Made by a program: the position numbers and the translations under genes. The notes below the pieces were generated by a model that made no database searches, was not told the DNA's origin, and worked only from the letters and a program-made list of their open reading frames with translations. Below, piece by piece: positions 24,291 to 32,238 of a stretch of DNA of 64,000 bases (positions are counted from its first letter, which is position 1; every line of letters starts with the position of its first letter). This stretch comes from Mesobacillus foraminis (GTDB lineage Bacteria; Bacillota; Bacilli; Bacillales; Cytobacillaceae), in assembly GCF_004340465.1 (NCBI RefSeq), contig NZ_SLVV01000003.1, forward strand, positions 420,982 to 484,981, in the 5' to 3' direction.

Positions 24291-25471
24291 GAATGCTTCA
24301 CATACCGTCGTCTGACCAGAATAAGTCCGCCAAGAATGAATCCTAATCCAAGCAGAGCGCCTTCAGCAAAGTTCCCTGCTGTATTCGGCATCTTGGCGCC
24401 TTTTACCGTCTTTGGTGTTTTTTGATGAACAGGTTTGGCCGGCTTTTTAGGAAGAACAGGCTGCGATATCACTTTTTCGGCTTCGTCCTTCACTTCCTCA
24501 ATGATTTCCGAACCAAACATCTCCGCTGTAATAATCATGTCGGCGAGGAACACACCTTGCAGATTATACAGCTCAATCAGCAGGTCAGCGCCATCAGTGC
24601 TTTCAAGCTCAATCAGTTCCCTGTCAGAAAGGGGAGTCTTATTTCCATCCTTAGTCAGGTAGAATTTTGCATCCAGCTGAAGGATGGTCAGCATGTCCCT
24701 CATAATACTGGCCAATTCCTGCAGCTCGGCATCCGTCAGGTCGTCTGCACTCTCAAAATCCCCAATCGCTTCAGTTCGTTCCAAGATTGCCATTAATGGA
24801 GCTTCATTTTTTGGATCACTGATGTTGATGCTGTCAAAGTGGTTAAACAGTGCCTCAACTTCCGTTTCAGTAATGCCGAACTGGGCCAATACCTCATCCA
24901 TCCCATCAAGGAGATCTTCGCCCACAATTGCTTCAAAGTAAGCCTCTTCAAGCTCCTCAATGGTTTCAAAATCCTCTACCTTCCGTCCTTGAGCGGCCAG
25001 TACCTCGTTCAGTTCTTCGCGGGTGATCTCAAGATCGGCAAGAAATTCTGCAAGACTTTCTTCGGTGAGAGGTGTTGGTTCCTCCATATCCTGGTAGTCT
25101 TCGATCAATGTACGAAGGGCATTCGTATAAAAGAAGGTTTCAATAATATCCTGTCCTTCTTCAAGTTCTCCATATTCCACAAGAAAGTCTGTTAACTCTT
25201 CCTTGTCTGCAAACTCGTATTCTGCTGCAATTTGCTGCAGGTTTTCTTCTGTCAGCGGAACGCCGAGCATTTCTTTTAGGTCTTCAATTGATTCTACTTC
25301 CTCCAGCGGAATATAGAAATAGTAATCCAGATACTCATCCAGTTCATCTGCGGTCCAGCCTGTCTCATTTAAAACTGGAGCAGCTTCATTCGGTGCAAGT
25401 GCAAAAGATGACAAAGGGAACAGTCCAAGGACCAATACTGCTGCCAGTGTAGCCGAAAGGATTTTGTTCAT
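24287..25471 (-). CDS. processed acidic surface protein, sortase substrate
   Basis: The 394-residue product has a signal peptide (ILSATLAAVLVLGLFPLSSFALA), a very acidic helical body with repeated 'LTEENLQQIAAEYEF / LTEESLAEFLADLEI / ITETEVEALFNHF' segments, and a basic Pro/Lys linker. It ends with the sorting signal KMPNTAGN, a hydrophobic helix (GALLGLGFILGGLILV) and the tail RRRYVKHS. The MPNTA sequence is close to the LPNTA motif of class D sortases. ATG at 25471 follows GGGGGAA. Known relatives are adjacent to class D sortases in Bacillus and are thought to be cleaved at the motif; the function is unknown. Confidence 0.88.
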   Translation of the reverse strand: MNKILSATLAAVLVLGLFPLSSFALAPNEAAPVLNETGWTADELDEYLDYYFYIPLEEVESIEDLKEMLGVPLTEENLQQIAAEYEFADKEELTDFLVEYGELEEGQDIIETFFYTNALRTLIEDYQDMEEPTPLTEESLAEFLADLEITREELNEVLAAQGRKVEDFETIEELEEAYFEAIVGEDLLDGMDEVLAQFGITETEVEALFNHFDSINISDPKNEAPLMAILERTEAIGDFESADDLTDAELQELASIMRDMLTILQLDAKFYLTKDGNKTPLSDRELIELESTDGADLLIELYNLQGVFLADMIITAEMFGSEIIEEVKDEAEKVISQPVLPKKPAKPVHQKTPKTVKGAKMPNTAGNFAEGALLGLGFILGGLILVRRRYVKHS

Positions 25472-25685
25472 TGTTTTCCCCCAATAATAGTATTTTCCAT
25501 CAAATCCTAATATATGACAAAATCTGATAGAAAGATAGAATTGAATTGTGAAAAAAAATCCTGTAGAATAGTTCCTGTTTTTTTAATTACTGTAAATAAA
25601 AGGGAAAAGATTCGAGTTTTAACGGAGTGGCGATGAGCCGTTCTTTTATAGGGGTCTATGCATGTTATAACCAGCATTTTAAAGC

Positions 25686-25815
25686 CTGTTTTTGGGTGGA
25701 AGGCGTGCAGACTCCTGGGGATCAGCTGGTCAGGTGAGATCCTGCAGGAGCTTGCTACAGGGAGGCTCAGCGCCAGCTCTGCGGAAAGCGAAGCGACTGG
25801 AACGGAAATCAACAG
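25686..25815. repeat. MITE-like dispersed repeat, copy 2
   Basis: This is a roughly 130-bp copy of the element at 17516-17647, in inverse orientation. The shared blocks include GTGGAAGGCG, GCAGACTCCT, GGATCAGCTGG, CAGGAGCTTGC, GGAGGCTCAGCGCCAG and GGAACGGAAATCAACAG. The left end (CTGTTTTTGGG) has lost the perfect terminal repeat, so this copy is more degenerate. The frames across it are not genes. The rest of the 25472-25972 gap holds only the hairpin at 25889-25917. Confidence 0.8.
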
Positions 25816-25888
25816 CCTACTTCGTCCACCAACCAAACTAAAAAGCTGGAGGTAAACTCGAAGTTTTCATTGAGTTTGTCTGCAGTCT

Positions 25889-25917
25889 GAGTCCTTCACG
25901 TCTGAGGTGAAGGACTC
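25889..25917. other. perfect 11-bp hairpin
   Basis: GAGTCCTTCAC and GTGAAGGACTC surround a 7-nt loop, downstream of the SDR gene on the minus strand. There is no T run on either side, so it is not a standard terminator; it may protect the transcript end or bind a protein. Confidence 0.5.
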
Positions 25918-25972
25918 ATAGGTAAAAGGCTTCAATGTACTTATTTGCAATTTTGGATCCCGGCCTTTTCTT

Positions 25973-26728
25973 TTAGAGCAGATCGTTTACATGATAGACT
26001 TTGCCGATTTCAATGGACTTCTCCAGTATCAGCTTAACCAGCGCATTGGCGACAACAGAAGGCGGCCGCAGCATGCCTTTCTCCTTGAATTCCTTAAAAC
26101 GTTCAATTTCGGAGAAGGCTTCCTTGGAGGAGGAACGGATTGTCTCCTGCATACCTGTGTCCATGATTCCGGGACTGTAGCCAAAAATGACCGTCTGGCT
26201 TAGTTTATTGGTGAATTCAAGAGCAGCGGTTTCTGTAAACATATTAATCGCCGCTTTGGTGCTGCAATAAATGCTCCAGCCATGGCTTGGACGCTCAGCT
26301 GCACCGGAAGTGACATTCGCGATCACCAGGCGTTTTCCTCTCTCTTCTGCGGCTTTTACAAATAAGTTGGTGATGAGAATAGGGGCTGTTAAATTCACCT
26401 GTATATTGCGCAAAACAGCCGCTTCTTCCAGCTCTCCGACTGTTTCAATCGGATCAACGACTCCTGCATTATTAATCAAATAGACAGCTTGCGACTGATC
26501 ATGGAAAACCGCCTCGGAAACCTTTGAAAATACATCCCTTATTTCATTAGCGGAGGTGAGGTCACAAGGGTAATAGCTGTATTCAGCAGTTCCATTTGAA
26601 GCAGCTGTTCTAAGCTCCTCGTTTTCTGTCCTCGATATGGCAATCACGTTGATATTTTCTTCCAGCATTTTGTGGGCAATCCCCTCACCAAGCCCTTTTG
26701 AGGCGCCTGTAATAATTGCGTACTTCAT
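25973..26728 (-). CDS. short-chain dehydrogenase, YueD (benzil reductase)-like
   Basis: The 251-residue NADPH-dependent SDR has the cofactor motif TGASKGLGEGIA, INNAGVV and the catalytic Ser/Tyr/Lys set (VTSGAAERPSHGWSIYCSTKAA). The SPGIMDTGMQETIRSSSKEAF segment strongly resembles B. subtilis YueD, described as a (S)-benzoin-forming benzil reductase and related to sepiapterin reductases. ATG at 26728 follows GGAGGG. It stands alone between the repeat element and the tungstate transporter operon. The physiological substrate is unknown. Confidence 0.88.
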   Translation of the reverse strand: MKYAIITGASKGLGEGIAHKMLEENINVIAISRTENEELRTAASNGTAEYSYYPCDLTSANEIRDVFSKVSEAVFHDQSQAVYLINNAGVVDPIETVGELEEAAVLRNIQVNLTAPILITNLFVKAAEERGKRLVIANVTSGAAERPSHGWSIYCSTKAAINMFTETAALEFTNKLSQTVIFGYSPGIMDTGMQETIRSSSKEAFSEIERFKEFKEKGMLRPPSVVANALVKLILEKSIEIGKVYHVNDLL

Positions 26729-26806
26729 TCAGCATCCCTCCGATATGGTTTCCTCTATTAAACAACAAGCCAATATTAAAAAAAATTTTAAGATGATAAA
26801 GTCGGA

Positions 26807-27541
26807 CTAAGTCAGGAGGCGGCTCCACTCGCCTATGAAGGAAGCAGCGTAGGCATTCGGTTCTGAAAGCACTTCCGCTGTGCTTCCGGCCTGTTTGATT
26901 TCGCCGCCCATTATAATGGCCATTCGCTGAGTAAAGTATTTTATTTCCGTTAAGTCATGGGAAATGAAAACGGTGGTTGTGTTTGTCTTGCTGACAACCT
27001 GTTTGATGTCCTTCAGGAGCTGAACCTTCGTGGGAAAGTCCAGAGCGGAAAACGGTTCGTCCAGAAACAGTACTTCGGGCTCCAGAATCATTGCCCTTGC
27101 CAGATTGACACGCTGCGCTTCTCCTCCAGAAAGATGGAGAGCCTGTTTTCTTGCAAGATGACTTATTTTAAACACCTCCATCCAATGCTCCACCTTCATA
27201 TTAATTTCCCGACGGCTTCGATGGCGCAGCTTTAGGCCAATCGCGATGTTTTGGTGCACCGTCATGTCCAGGAGGAGCGATTGTTGAAGAGCCACTGCAA
27301 ATCTTCGCCGCACATCAAGCACGGAATGGTCTGTAACCTTTTTTCCGCGATAGAAAACGGTCCCTTCCCCCGGGAGATCCAGCAAGGCCATGGTCTTAAG
27401 CAATGTGCTTTTACCAGCGCCATTAGGTCCCATGACACCAAGAGCCTCTCCAGGAAACAGCTCAAAACGGGGGATGGATAATATGCTTCTGTCCCGTGTC
27501 CTGATATTAATATTCTCCAAAACAATTAAAGGCTCTTTCAT
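26807..27541 (-). CDS. tupC: tungstate ABC transporter ATP-binding protein
   Basis: The 244-residue ABC ATPase has Walker A GPNGAGKST, a Q-loop in VALQQSLLL, signature LSGGEAQRVNLARAM and Walker B VLFLDEPFSAL followed by the switch His in VFISHDL. It powers the adjacent TupB permease. Its ATG overlaps the permease stop by 4 bp. No MOP/TOBE regulatory domain is present at the C-terminus, in agreement with TupC rather than ModC. It is the last gene of the regulator-tupA-tupB-tupC operon. Confidence 0.9.
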   Translation of the reverse strand: MKEPLIVLENINIRTRDRSILSIPRFELFPGEALGVMGPNGAGKSTLLKTMALLDLPGEGTVFYRGKKVTDHSVLDVRRRFAVALQQSLLLDMTVHQNIAIGLKLRHRSRREINMKVEHWMEVFKISHLARKQALHLSGGEAQRVNLARAMILEPEVLFLDEPFSALDFPTKVQLLKDIKQVVSKTNTTTVFISHDLTEIKYFTQRMAIIMGGEIKQAGSTAEVLSEPNAYAASFIGEWSRLLT

Positions 27542-28239
27542 TCAGGTCGCTTCCTTTGCTGTAAAAAAGTAAGGCAGAACGTAATCAAAAAGGCGATGGC
27601 CATAATAATGAAGGATAAGGCCAGGGCAATATCAAAGTTCCCTTTCGAAACCTCCATGACAATCGAGGTTGTCAGGATTCTTGTTTCCCCGCTGATATTG
27701 CCGCCTACCATCATGGCCGCGCCGACCTCCGCAACCACACGGCCAAACCCGGCAATAATAGCTGCAAGAATGGCAAGACGGGCCTCCTTCATTAAAATCC
27801 ACACCAGCTGCCAGCGTGTGGCGCCAAGTGCTTTAATCTGCAGAATCATTTTTTCATCGATCTGCTGGAAGGCTGTAGCGGTCAAGCCGGTAACAATCGG
27901 CAGTGACACCAGTGTCTGGGCGATAACGATGGCAGCCGGTGTGTACAGGAGAGAAAGATCGCCAAGAGGACCTGAGCGCCATAAAAAAATTGTAATCCAT
28001 AAGCCCGCAACAACGGGGGGAAGACCCATTCCAATATTAATAAGGACAAGAATCAGCTTTCGGCCGGGGAATCTCGCCAGGCCTAGCAGCATGCCGGCGG
28101 GAAGGCCCAAAAGGGTGCTGACGAGGATGGCCGTCATTGACACCCTTAATGTCCTTAATGTGATTTCAACAATTTCCGGGTCGCCGGAGATAATCATTTC
28201 AAACGCCTTGATTAACCCTTCAAATAATAATTCCATCAT
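27538..28239 (-). CDS. tupB: tungstate ABC transporter permease
   Basis: The 233-residue membrane protein has about five or six helices and the EAA-type cytoplasmic loop (ALGATRWQLVWILMKEARLAILAAIIAGFGRVVAEVG) that contacts the ATPase. It belongs to the TupB/WtpB permease type. Tandem ATGs at 28239 and 28236 are possible starts, and the ribosome binding site is weak. It is co-translated with tupC downstream and follows tupA, so it forms the membrane channel of a tungstate importer. Confidence 0.9.
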   Translation of the reverse strand: MMELLFEGLIKAFEMIISGDPEIVEITLRTLRVSMTAILVSTLLGLPAGMLLGLARFPGRKLILVLINIGMGLPPVVAGLWITIFLWRSGPLGDLSLLYTPAAIVIAQTLVSLPIVTGLTATAFQQIDEKMILQIKALGATRWQLVWILMKEARLAILAAIIAGFGRVVAEVGAAMMVGGNISGETRILTTSIVMEVSKGNFDIALALSFIIMAIAFLITFCLTFLQQRKRPE

Positions 28240-28287
28240 CTATCAGCAGACTTTCTCTTTTAATTAGGGCCTAGCAGCACAGGGCAT

Positions 28288-29157
28288 CTATTCGAACAAG
28301 AAGAAAAGCGGTTCCCCATATTCGTCTTTGCCGAATTGTGAGATTGTTTCCTTCGTTTCTTTCTTCAACATAAAGTCAACAAACGCCTTCGCGCCTTCTT
28401 TATTAACTCTTTCATGCTTCCCGGGATTGACCTGCATCACATGATAAATATTGAGAAGGCTTTCATCGTCTTCCACTAAAATTTCATAGCCAGCAAGAGA
28501 ATCTCGTTGGGCAAGGTAGGTAGCACGGTCTGTCAGGATATAGCCTTTTTTCTCGGCAGCGATTTGGAGGCTACTGCCCATCCCCTGGCCTGTTTCAATA
28601 TAGGCTTTGTGTTGCTTGGGATCAAGGTTCTCGCCTTTCCAAAGCTCAAGTTCTTTCTTATGAGTGCCGGAGTTATCGCCTCGTGAAACAAATACAGCCC
28701 CCGAATCCAGTATGCTAGTGAGCGCCTCACCTGCTGTGCTTCCTTTGATGCCGGCAGGGTCCTCGGCCGGTCCGGCAATGATAAAATCATTAAACATGAC
28801 CTTTTGACGGTTTATGGCATCGCCGCTCTCAACTATTTTCTCTTCAGCTTCCGGTGCATGGACTAGCAGGACATCTGCCTCTCCCCGTGACCCCATTTCA
28901 AGAGCCTGTCCGGTTCCTACAGCAACGGTTTTAACATTATAGTCCGTTTCTTTTTCAAATACAGGAATCAGGACATCCAGCAATCCGCTGTCCTGGGTGC
29001 TGGTTGTAGTGGCCAGAATCAAATCGGCCTTTTTCCCGCTGCCGATTGAATTGGCTGAATCTTCTTCCTTTGCGTTACTTGTTTTTGAATTGGAACAGGC
29101 CGTCATCAATGCGAGAACCAAGATGAGGATGATGGTGATAAAGCTCCTTTTTTTCAT
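28288..29157 (-). CDS. tupA: tungstate-binding lipoprotein
   Basis: The 289-residue extracytoplasmic binding protein has a lipobox LALMTACSN. The mature domain begins with LILATTTSTQDSGLLDVLIP, the diagnostic oxyanion-binding TTTSTQDSGLL motif of TupA, followed by VGTGQALEMGSRGEADVLLVH. TupA binds tungstate with high selectivity over molybdate. ATG at 29157 follows GGAGGG and lies 14 bp after the regulator gene. It would deliver tungstate for the AOR enzyme encoded 7 kb away. Confidence 0.93.
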   Translation of the reverse strand: MKKRSFITIILILVLALMTACSNSKTSNAKEEDSANSIGSGKKADLILATTTSTQDSGLLDVLIPVFEKETDYNVKTVAVGTGQALEMGSRGEADVLLVHAPEAEEKIVESGDAINRQKVMFNDFIIAGPAEDPAGIKGSTAGEALTSILDSGAVFVSRGDNSGTHKKELELWKGENLDPKQHKAYIETGQGMGSSLQIAAEKKGYILTDRATYLAQRDSLAGYEILVEDDESLLNIYHVMQVNPGKHERVNKEGAKAFVDFMLKKETKETISQFGKDEYGEPLFFLFE

Positions 29158-29171
29158 GAAAAACCCTCCGA

Positions 29172-30098
29172 TTAATGTTGTTCATAAATGATGCTTCCAA
29201 GCTCGGCAGCATCATAGCCATCCAGCTCCTGAACACTGTCCCTGAAAGTGGTGAAATGGATTAGATCGAGCAGATGCTGAAGGGCTGTCCTGTTTTCTGG
29301 AGTCCAGCGGAAAACCAGATCAAAGTTCTCCACGGTTACAGGAATGAAGTCCAGCCCAAGCTGACAGGCAGCGTATTGAATCCCAAAAGCGACATCGGCA
29401 GATCCCCGGCTGATATGCGCGGCAGCCCCAAGATGAGTCCATTCTTCTGTCTGATATCCATTGATGGTGGCAGGACTTATTGATTGATCTGCGAGGGAGG
29501 AGTCGAGCAGAAATCGGGTGCCAGCACCTTTCTGGCGATTCACCATTGTTACATCCGGGCGTGCCAAATCCTGAAAGCCAGTGATCTTTTTTGGGTTTCC
29601 TTTGGCAACAATGAAACCTTGCTTGCGGGAGGCCAGCCGTACAACGGTTATATGCTCATGGACAAACAGCTGCCGGATAAAAGGAAGATTGTATTCATGG
29701 GACACAGGATCGAGCAGGTGCATGGCTGCAATATCAGCACTGCCGCGGTGAAGCATCATCAGACCTTCAAGGCTGCCTATAAAGGAAGGCTGTATACTTA
29801 TTCCCGCAGATTCAGCCCCTGTATATTTTACAAGGTGTTCAACAAGGAAATCATGGCTCCCGGCAAGATGTAATGCACGACCGGTTGAGAAGGGAGCGTT
29901 CCCGGGGCCTCTGGGCAGGGAGTTGGGAGCGGGTGTCCTGTTCCCTTTAAACCGCTCCACCTCCTTATGCTCGATCCGCATTTTATTGCCAACCTTAAAC
30001 GCGGTTAATTCGCCTCTCTTAATCAGTTCATAAACTGTATATTTAGAAATCTTGAACATGGATGCAATTTCATCCGGAGTATATGTATGGTTCACCAA
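29172..30098 (-). CDS. helix-turn-helix regulator with periplasmic-binding-protein-like domain, probable tungstate/molybdate sensor
   Basis: The 308-residue product has an N-terminal excisionase/MerR-type helix-turn-helix (YTPDEIASMFKISKYTVYELIKRGELTAFKVGNKMRI). Its C-terminal domain of the PBP-like superfamily (HLAGSHDFLVEHLVKY...IAAMHLLDPVSHEYNLPFI) probably binds an oxyanion. The start is TTG, 7 nt after a perfect AAGGAGG; GTG three bases on is the alternative. It is the first gene of the tup operon, so it most likely senses tungstate or molybdate and controls the transporter; ModE is not involved. Confidence 0.85.
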   Translation of the reverse strand: MVNHTYTPDEIASMFKISKYTVYELIKRGELTAFKVGNKMRIEHKEVERFKGNRTPAPNSLPRGPGNAPFSTGRALHLAGSHDFLVEHLVKYTGAESAGISIQPSFIGSLEGLMMLHRGSADIAAMHLLDPVSHEYNLPFIRQLFVHEHITVVRLASRKQGFIVAKGNPKKITGFQDLARPDVTMVNRQKGAGTRFLLDSSLADQSISPATINGYQTEEWTHLGAAAHISRGSADVAFGIQYAACQLGLDFIPVTVENFDLVFRWTPENRTALQHLLDLIHFTTFRDSVQELDGYDAAELGSIIYEQH

Positions 30099-30623
30099 CT
30101 GCTCACCTCCTTATTGTAATTACTCTAAAACAAACAAAATTCCTTCAAAAAACGTTAAAAATGGATAAAATCGTTAAGTTTTGTTGAGTTTTGTAAAATT
30201 CTGTTCACAATTTAGACAAATTTTTGCCGCTTATAACAGAGGGCAAAGATGATAGCCTAATAGAAGGAGGCAGGGCAGGTTAACACCGGCTAGAATGGTT
30301 TTCTTTATAAAAGAATGAGTACTCAGGTTTAAGAGCAGTTTCCTGACTCTCGCATAAGAGCAGCTTACTCCTTCATAGAGGCCATACTCGCGTATAGAGA
30401 CATACTTCAGTATAGAGAGGACATACTGAAGTATAGAGGGATTCCTCCATACAGATACAGAGCGATGGCCACTGCTATTTAAAAGCGGCTGCTTCAGCAT
30501 CTCTCTGCGAAAACTTGTTACTCGGCCATTGCACAATGCCACAAGCATGATGCTGTATTTTCCCCGGCTTCCCATGGTAAACTTCTGTACAGTGGTGATT
30601 TGACCATGGAAAGGAACGTGAAA
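30099..30623. other. 525-bp intergenic region without a supported gene
   Basis: The region holds the divergent upstream sequence of the tup operon, a short set of palindromic repeats at 30372-30440, and the lead-in to the selenoprotein gene. A 114-codon minus-strand frame across it has no ribosome binding site and crosses the repeats, so I do not call it. Confidence 0.5.
30372..30440. repeat. short palindromic tandem repeats
   Basis: Three units, CATACTCGCGTATAGAGA, CATACTTCAGTATAGAG and CATACTGAAGTATAGAG, start at 30383, 30401 and 30422. Each is a small dyad (ATACT-N2/3-AGTAT or similar) followed by AGAG. Partial units flank them (TTCATAGAGG, CCATACAG). Confidence 0.7.
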
Positions 30624-30899
30624 ATGCGAATTTCTGATAAAGCAAGGGATTTCCTTAAAGAGGTTCTTGAGGAACGCAATGCTGAAGGAATCAGGCTGTA
30701 TTTTGCCGGCTATGGCTGAGGCGGGCCTGAGATAGGACTGGCTCTGGATGAGCCGGAAGAAAAAGATGGAGTTATAATTGAGAATGAAATTGTTGTAGCG
30801 CTTGATCCCAGGCTTCAGGAGGCAGCGGAAGACATTGTTCTGGAGTATGACGAGTGGAATGATGGGCTAGTCGTTCTTGGCGGGGGCAGCTGTTCATAA
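30624..30899 (+). CDS. HesB/IscA-like selenoprotein, in-frame UGA read as selenocysteine (Sec32)
   Basis: From ATG at 30624, preceded by AAGGAA, the frame encodes MRISDKARDFLKEVLEERNA, then IRLYFAGYG, an in-frame TGA at 30717-30719, and GGPEIGLALDEPEEKDG, running on for 59 more codons to LGGGSCS and TAA. The context GYG-U-GGPEIGLALDEP is the motif where HesB-like proteins carry Cys or selenocysteine. A hairpin suitable as a bacterial SECIS begins 18 nt after the UGA, and a terminator follows 3 nt after the stop. With Sec the product is 91 residues. HesB-like selenoproteins are a known family; a nonsense-mutated cysteine homologue is the alternative, but the intact downstream frame and SECIS argue against it. 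Confidence 0.82.
30738..30756 (+). promoter_or_regulatory. candidate bacterial SECIS element
   Basis: CTGGCTC (30738-30744) pairs with GAGCCGG (30750-30756), 7 bp with one G-U, around the loop TGGAT. The apical loop starts 25 nt after the UGA and has G at its second position. This agrees with the published bacterial SECIS rules (short stem, 3-14-nt loop with an early G, loop 16-37 nt from UGA). The hairpin lies inside the coding frame. Confidence 0.7.
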
Positions 30900-30902
30900 A
30901 GG

Positions 30903-30937
30903 AAATGCATGCCAGGACTGTGGTGTGCATTTTTTAA
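30903..30937 (+). terminator. terminator after the selenoprotein gene
   Basis: AAATGCATGCC pairs with GGTGTGCATTT (11 bp, two G-U) and is followed by TTTT. It begins 3 nt after the stop codon. Confidence 0.75.
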
Positions 30938-31062
30938 GTGTGTAGCTAAGAAAATAGAACTATTTCCTTTGTAAAAATACCCAATGTTAAGTGAGAAGTT
31001 GTTATTTCCTGTCGAAAAAAATATAATAAACTATTGTACAGTTCTTCACTAAAGGGGAAAAA

Positions 31063-32238
31063 ATGATGACTTCCAATCAAAAAAATAACACCCGGCTTGA
31101 TTATGGGCTGGTCATGATATTGTTTTTATTGTTTTTAGCAAGCTGCATTTCCATTTACAGTGCCCAGACAACCGGGCAATACGGAGAGAATTTTCTATTA
31201 AAACAAGTAATCTGGTATGCAGTAGGGATCGGCATTATTGCCGGTGTCATTACACTGGATTCCGAGCAGCTGCGAAAGCTGACCTGGTTTGCCTATGGCT
31301 TCGGGATTATATTGCTGGCAGGGCTGATTGTTGCCCCCAGCAGCATTGCTCCAACCATCAATGGGGCAAAGAGCTGGTACAGAGTACCGGGGTTAAGCTC
31401 ACTCCAGCCCTCGGAGTTCGTCAAAGTATTCATTATCCTGGCGCTGGCCCGGGTCATTCACGATCATCATCAAAAAAATACAATAAAGACTATTTCCTCC
31501 GATATATGGCTGCTGATTAAAATCGGCCTGGTTACTTTTGTTCCCTTGATGCTCGTCATGCAGCAGCCTGACCTTGGGACATCGCTCGTCTTTCTGGCGA
31601 TTATGCTGGGGATGATCTTTATCTCCGGTATCTCATGGAAAATCCTTGTCCCTATATTTGGGACAGGTATTACGCTGATTTCCGTGATCTTTTATTTTGT
31701 CATCTGGAAACCTCAGATTCTTGAAAAGTATTTAGGTGTTAAGGAGTATCAGTTTGGACGGATCTATTCGTGGCTTGATCCATATAACTATCAGAGCACG
31801 ACAGGCTTTCAGCTGACAAGATCGCTTCTGGCAATTGGATCTGGTGAAACAACAGGCAAAGGGTACGGAACACGCGAGGTCTATTTGCCGGAGAGCCATA
31901 CCGATTTTATCTTCAGTATTGTCGGTGAGGAATTTGGCTTTGTGGGGGCAAGTGTCCTGATCAGTTTATTCTTCCTTCTGGTCTATCAAATCACCAAGAT
32001 TGGCATGGAAACGAAAAATGACTTTTACACCTATTTATGTGTCGGTGTGATTAGCATGATCACCTTCCACGTGTTCCAGAATATCGGCATGACGATTGGT
32101 TTGCTGCCCATAACCGGAATTCCCCTTCCCTTTGTCAGCTATGGGGGGAGCTCACTGATGGGCAATATGCTCGCCATCTCCCTGATTTTTTCGATTCGTT
32201 ATCATTATAAAAAATATATGTTTTCCACGAGTGCATAA
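31063..32238 (+). CDS. rodA: rod-shape/cell-division SEDS glycosyltransferase, RodA-like
   Basis: This is a polytopic SEDS protein of 391 residues that polymerises lipid II glycan strands together with a class B PBP. Marks are AQTTGQYGENFLLKQVIWY, NGAKSWYRVPGLSSLQPSEFVKVF, MQQPDLGTSLVFLAIM, YLPESHTDFIFSIVGEEFGFVG and FQNIGMTIGLLPITGIPLPFVSYGGSS. The N-terminal and central loops are nearer to Bacillus RodA than to FtsW or SpoVE, though a paralogue cannot be excluded. It starts at the first of two ATGs after AAAGGGGAAA. It is a single gene ended by a bidirectional terminator. Confidence 0.88.
   Translation: MMTSNQKNNTRLDYGLVMILFLLFLASCISIYSAQTTGQYGENFLLKQVIWYAVGIGIIAGVITLDSEQLRKLTWFAYGFGIILLAGLIVAPSSIAPTINGAKSWYRVPGLSSLQPSEFVKVFIILALARVIHDHHQKNTIKTISSDIWLLIKIGLVTFVPLMLVMQQPDLGTSLVFLAIMLGMIFISGISWKILVPIFGTGITLISVIFYFVIWKPQILEKYLGVKEYQFGRIYSWLDPYNYQSTTGFQLTRSLLAIGSGETTGKGYGTREVYLPESHTDFIFSIVGEEFGFVGASVLISLFFLLVYQITKIGMETKNDFYTYLCVGVISMITFHVFQNIGMTIGLLPITGIPLPFVSYGGSSLMGNMLAISLIFSIRYHYKKYMFSTSA

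Noticed and set aside
25507-25836. 109-codon minus-strand frame
   Set aside because: It crosses the second copy of the dispersed repeat and has no ribosome binding site or recognisable protein features.
30231-30575. 114-codon minus-strand frame
   Set aside because: It overlaps the short palindromic repeats, has no ribosome binding site and no recognisable domain.
30717-30719. Simple nonsense mutation (pseudogene) reading of the HesB-like gene
   Set aside because: The TGA falls exactly at the known Cys/Sec position, the frame beyond it is intact, and a SECIS-like hairpin and terminator follow.
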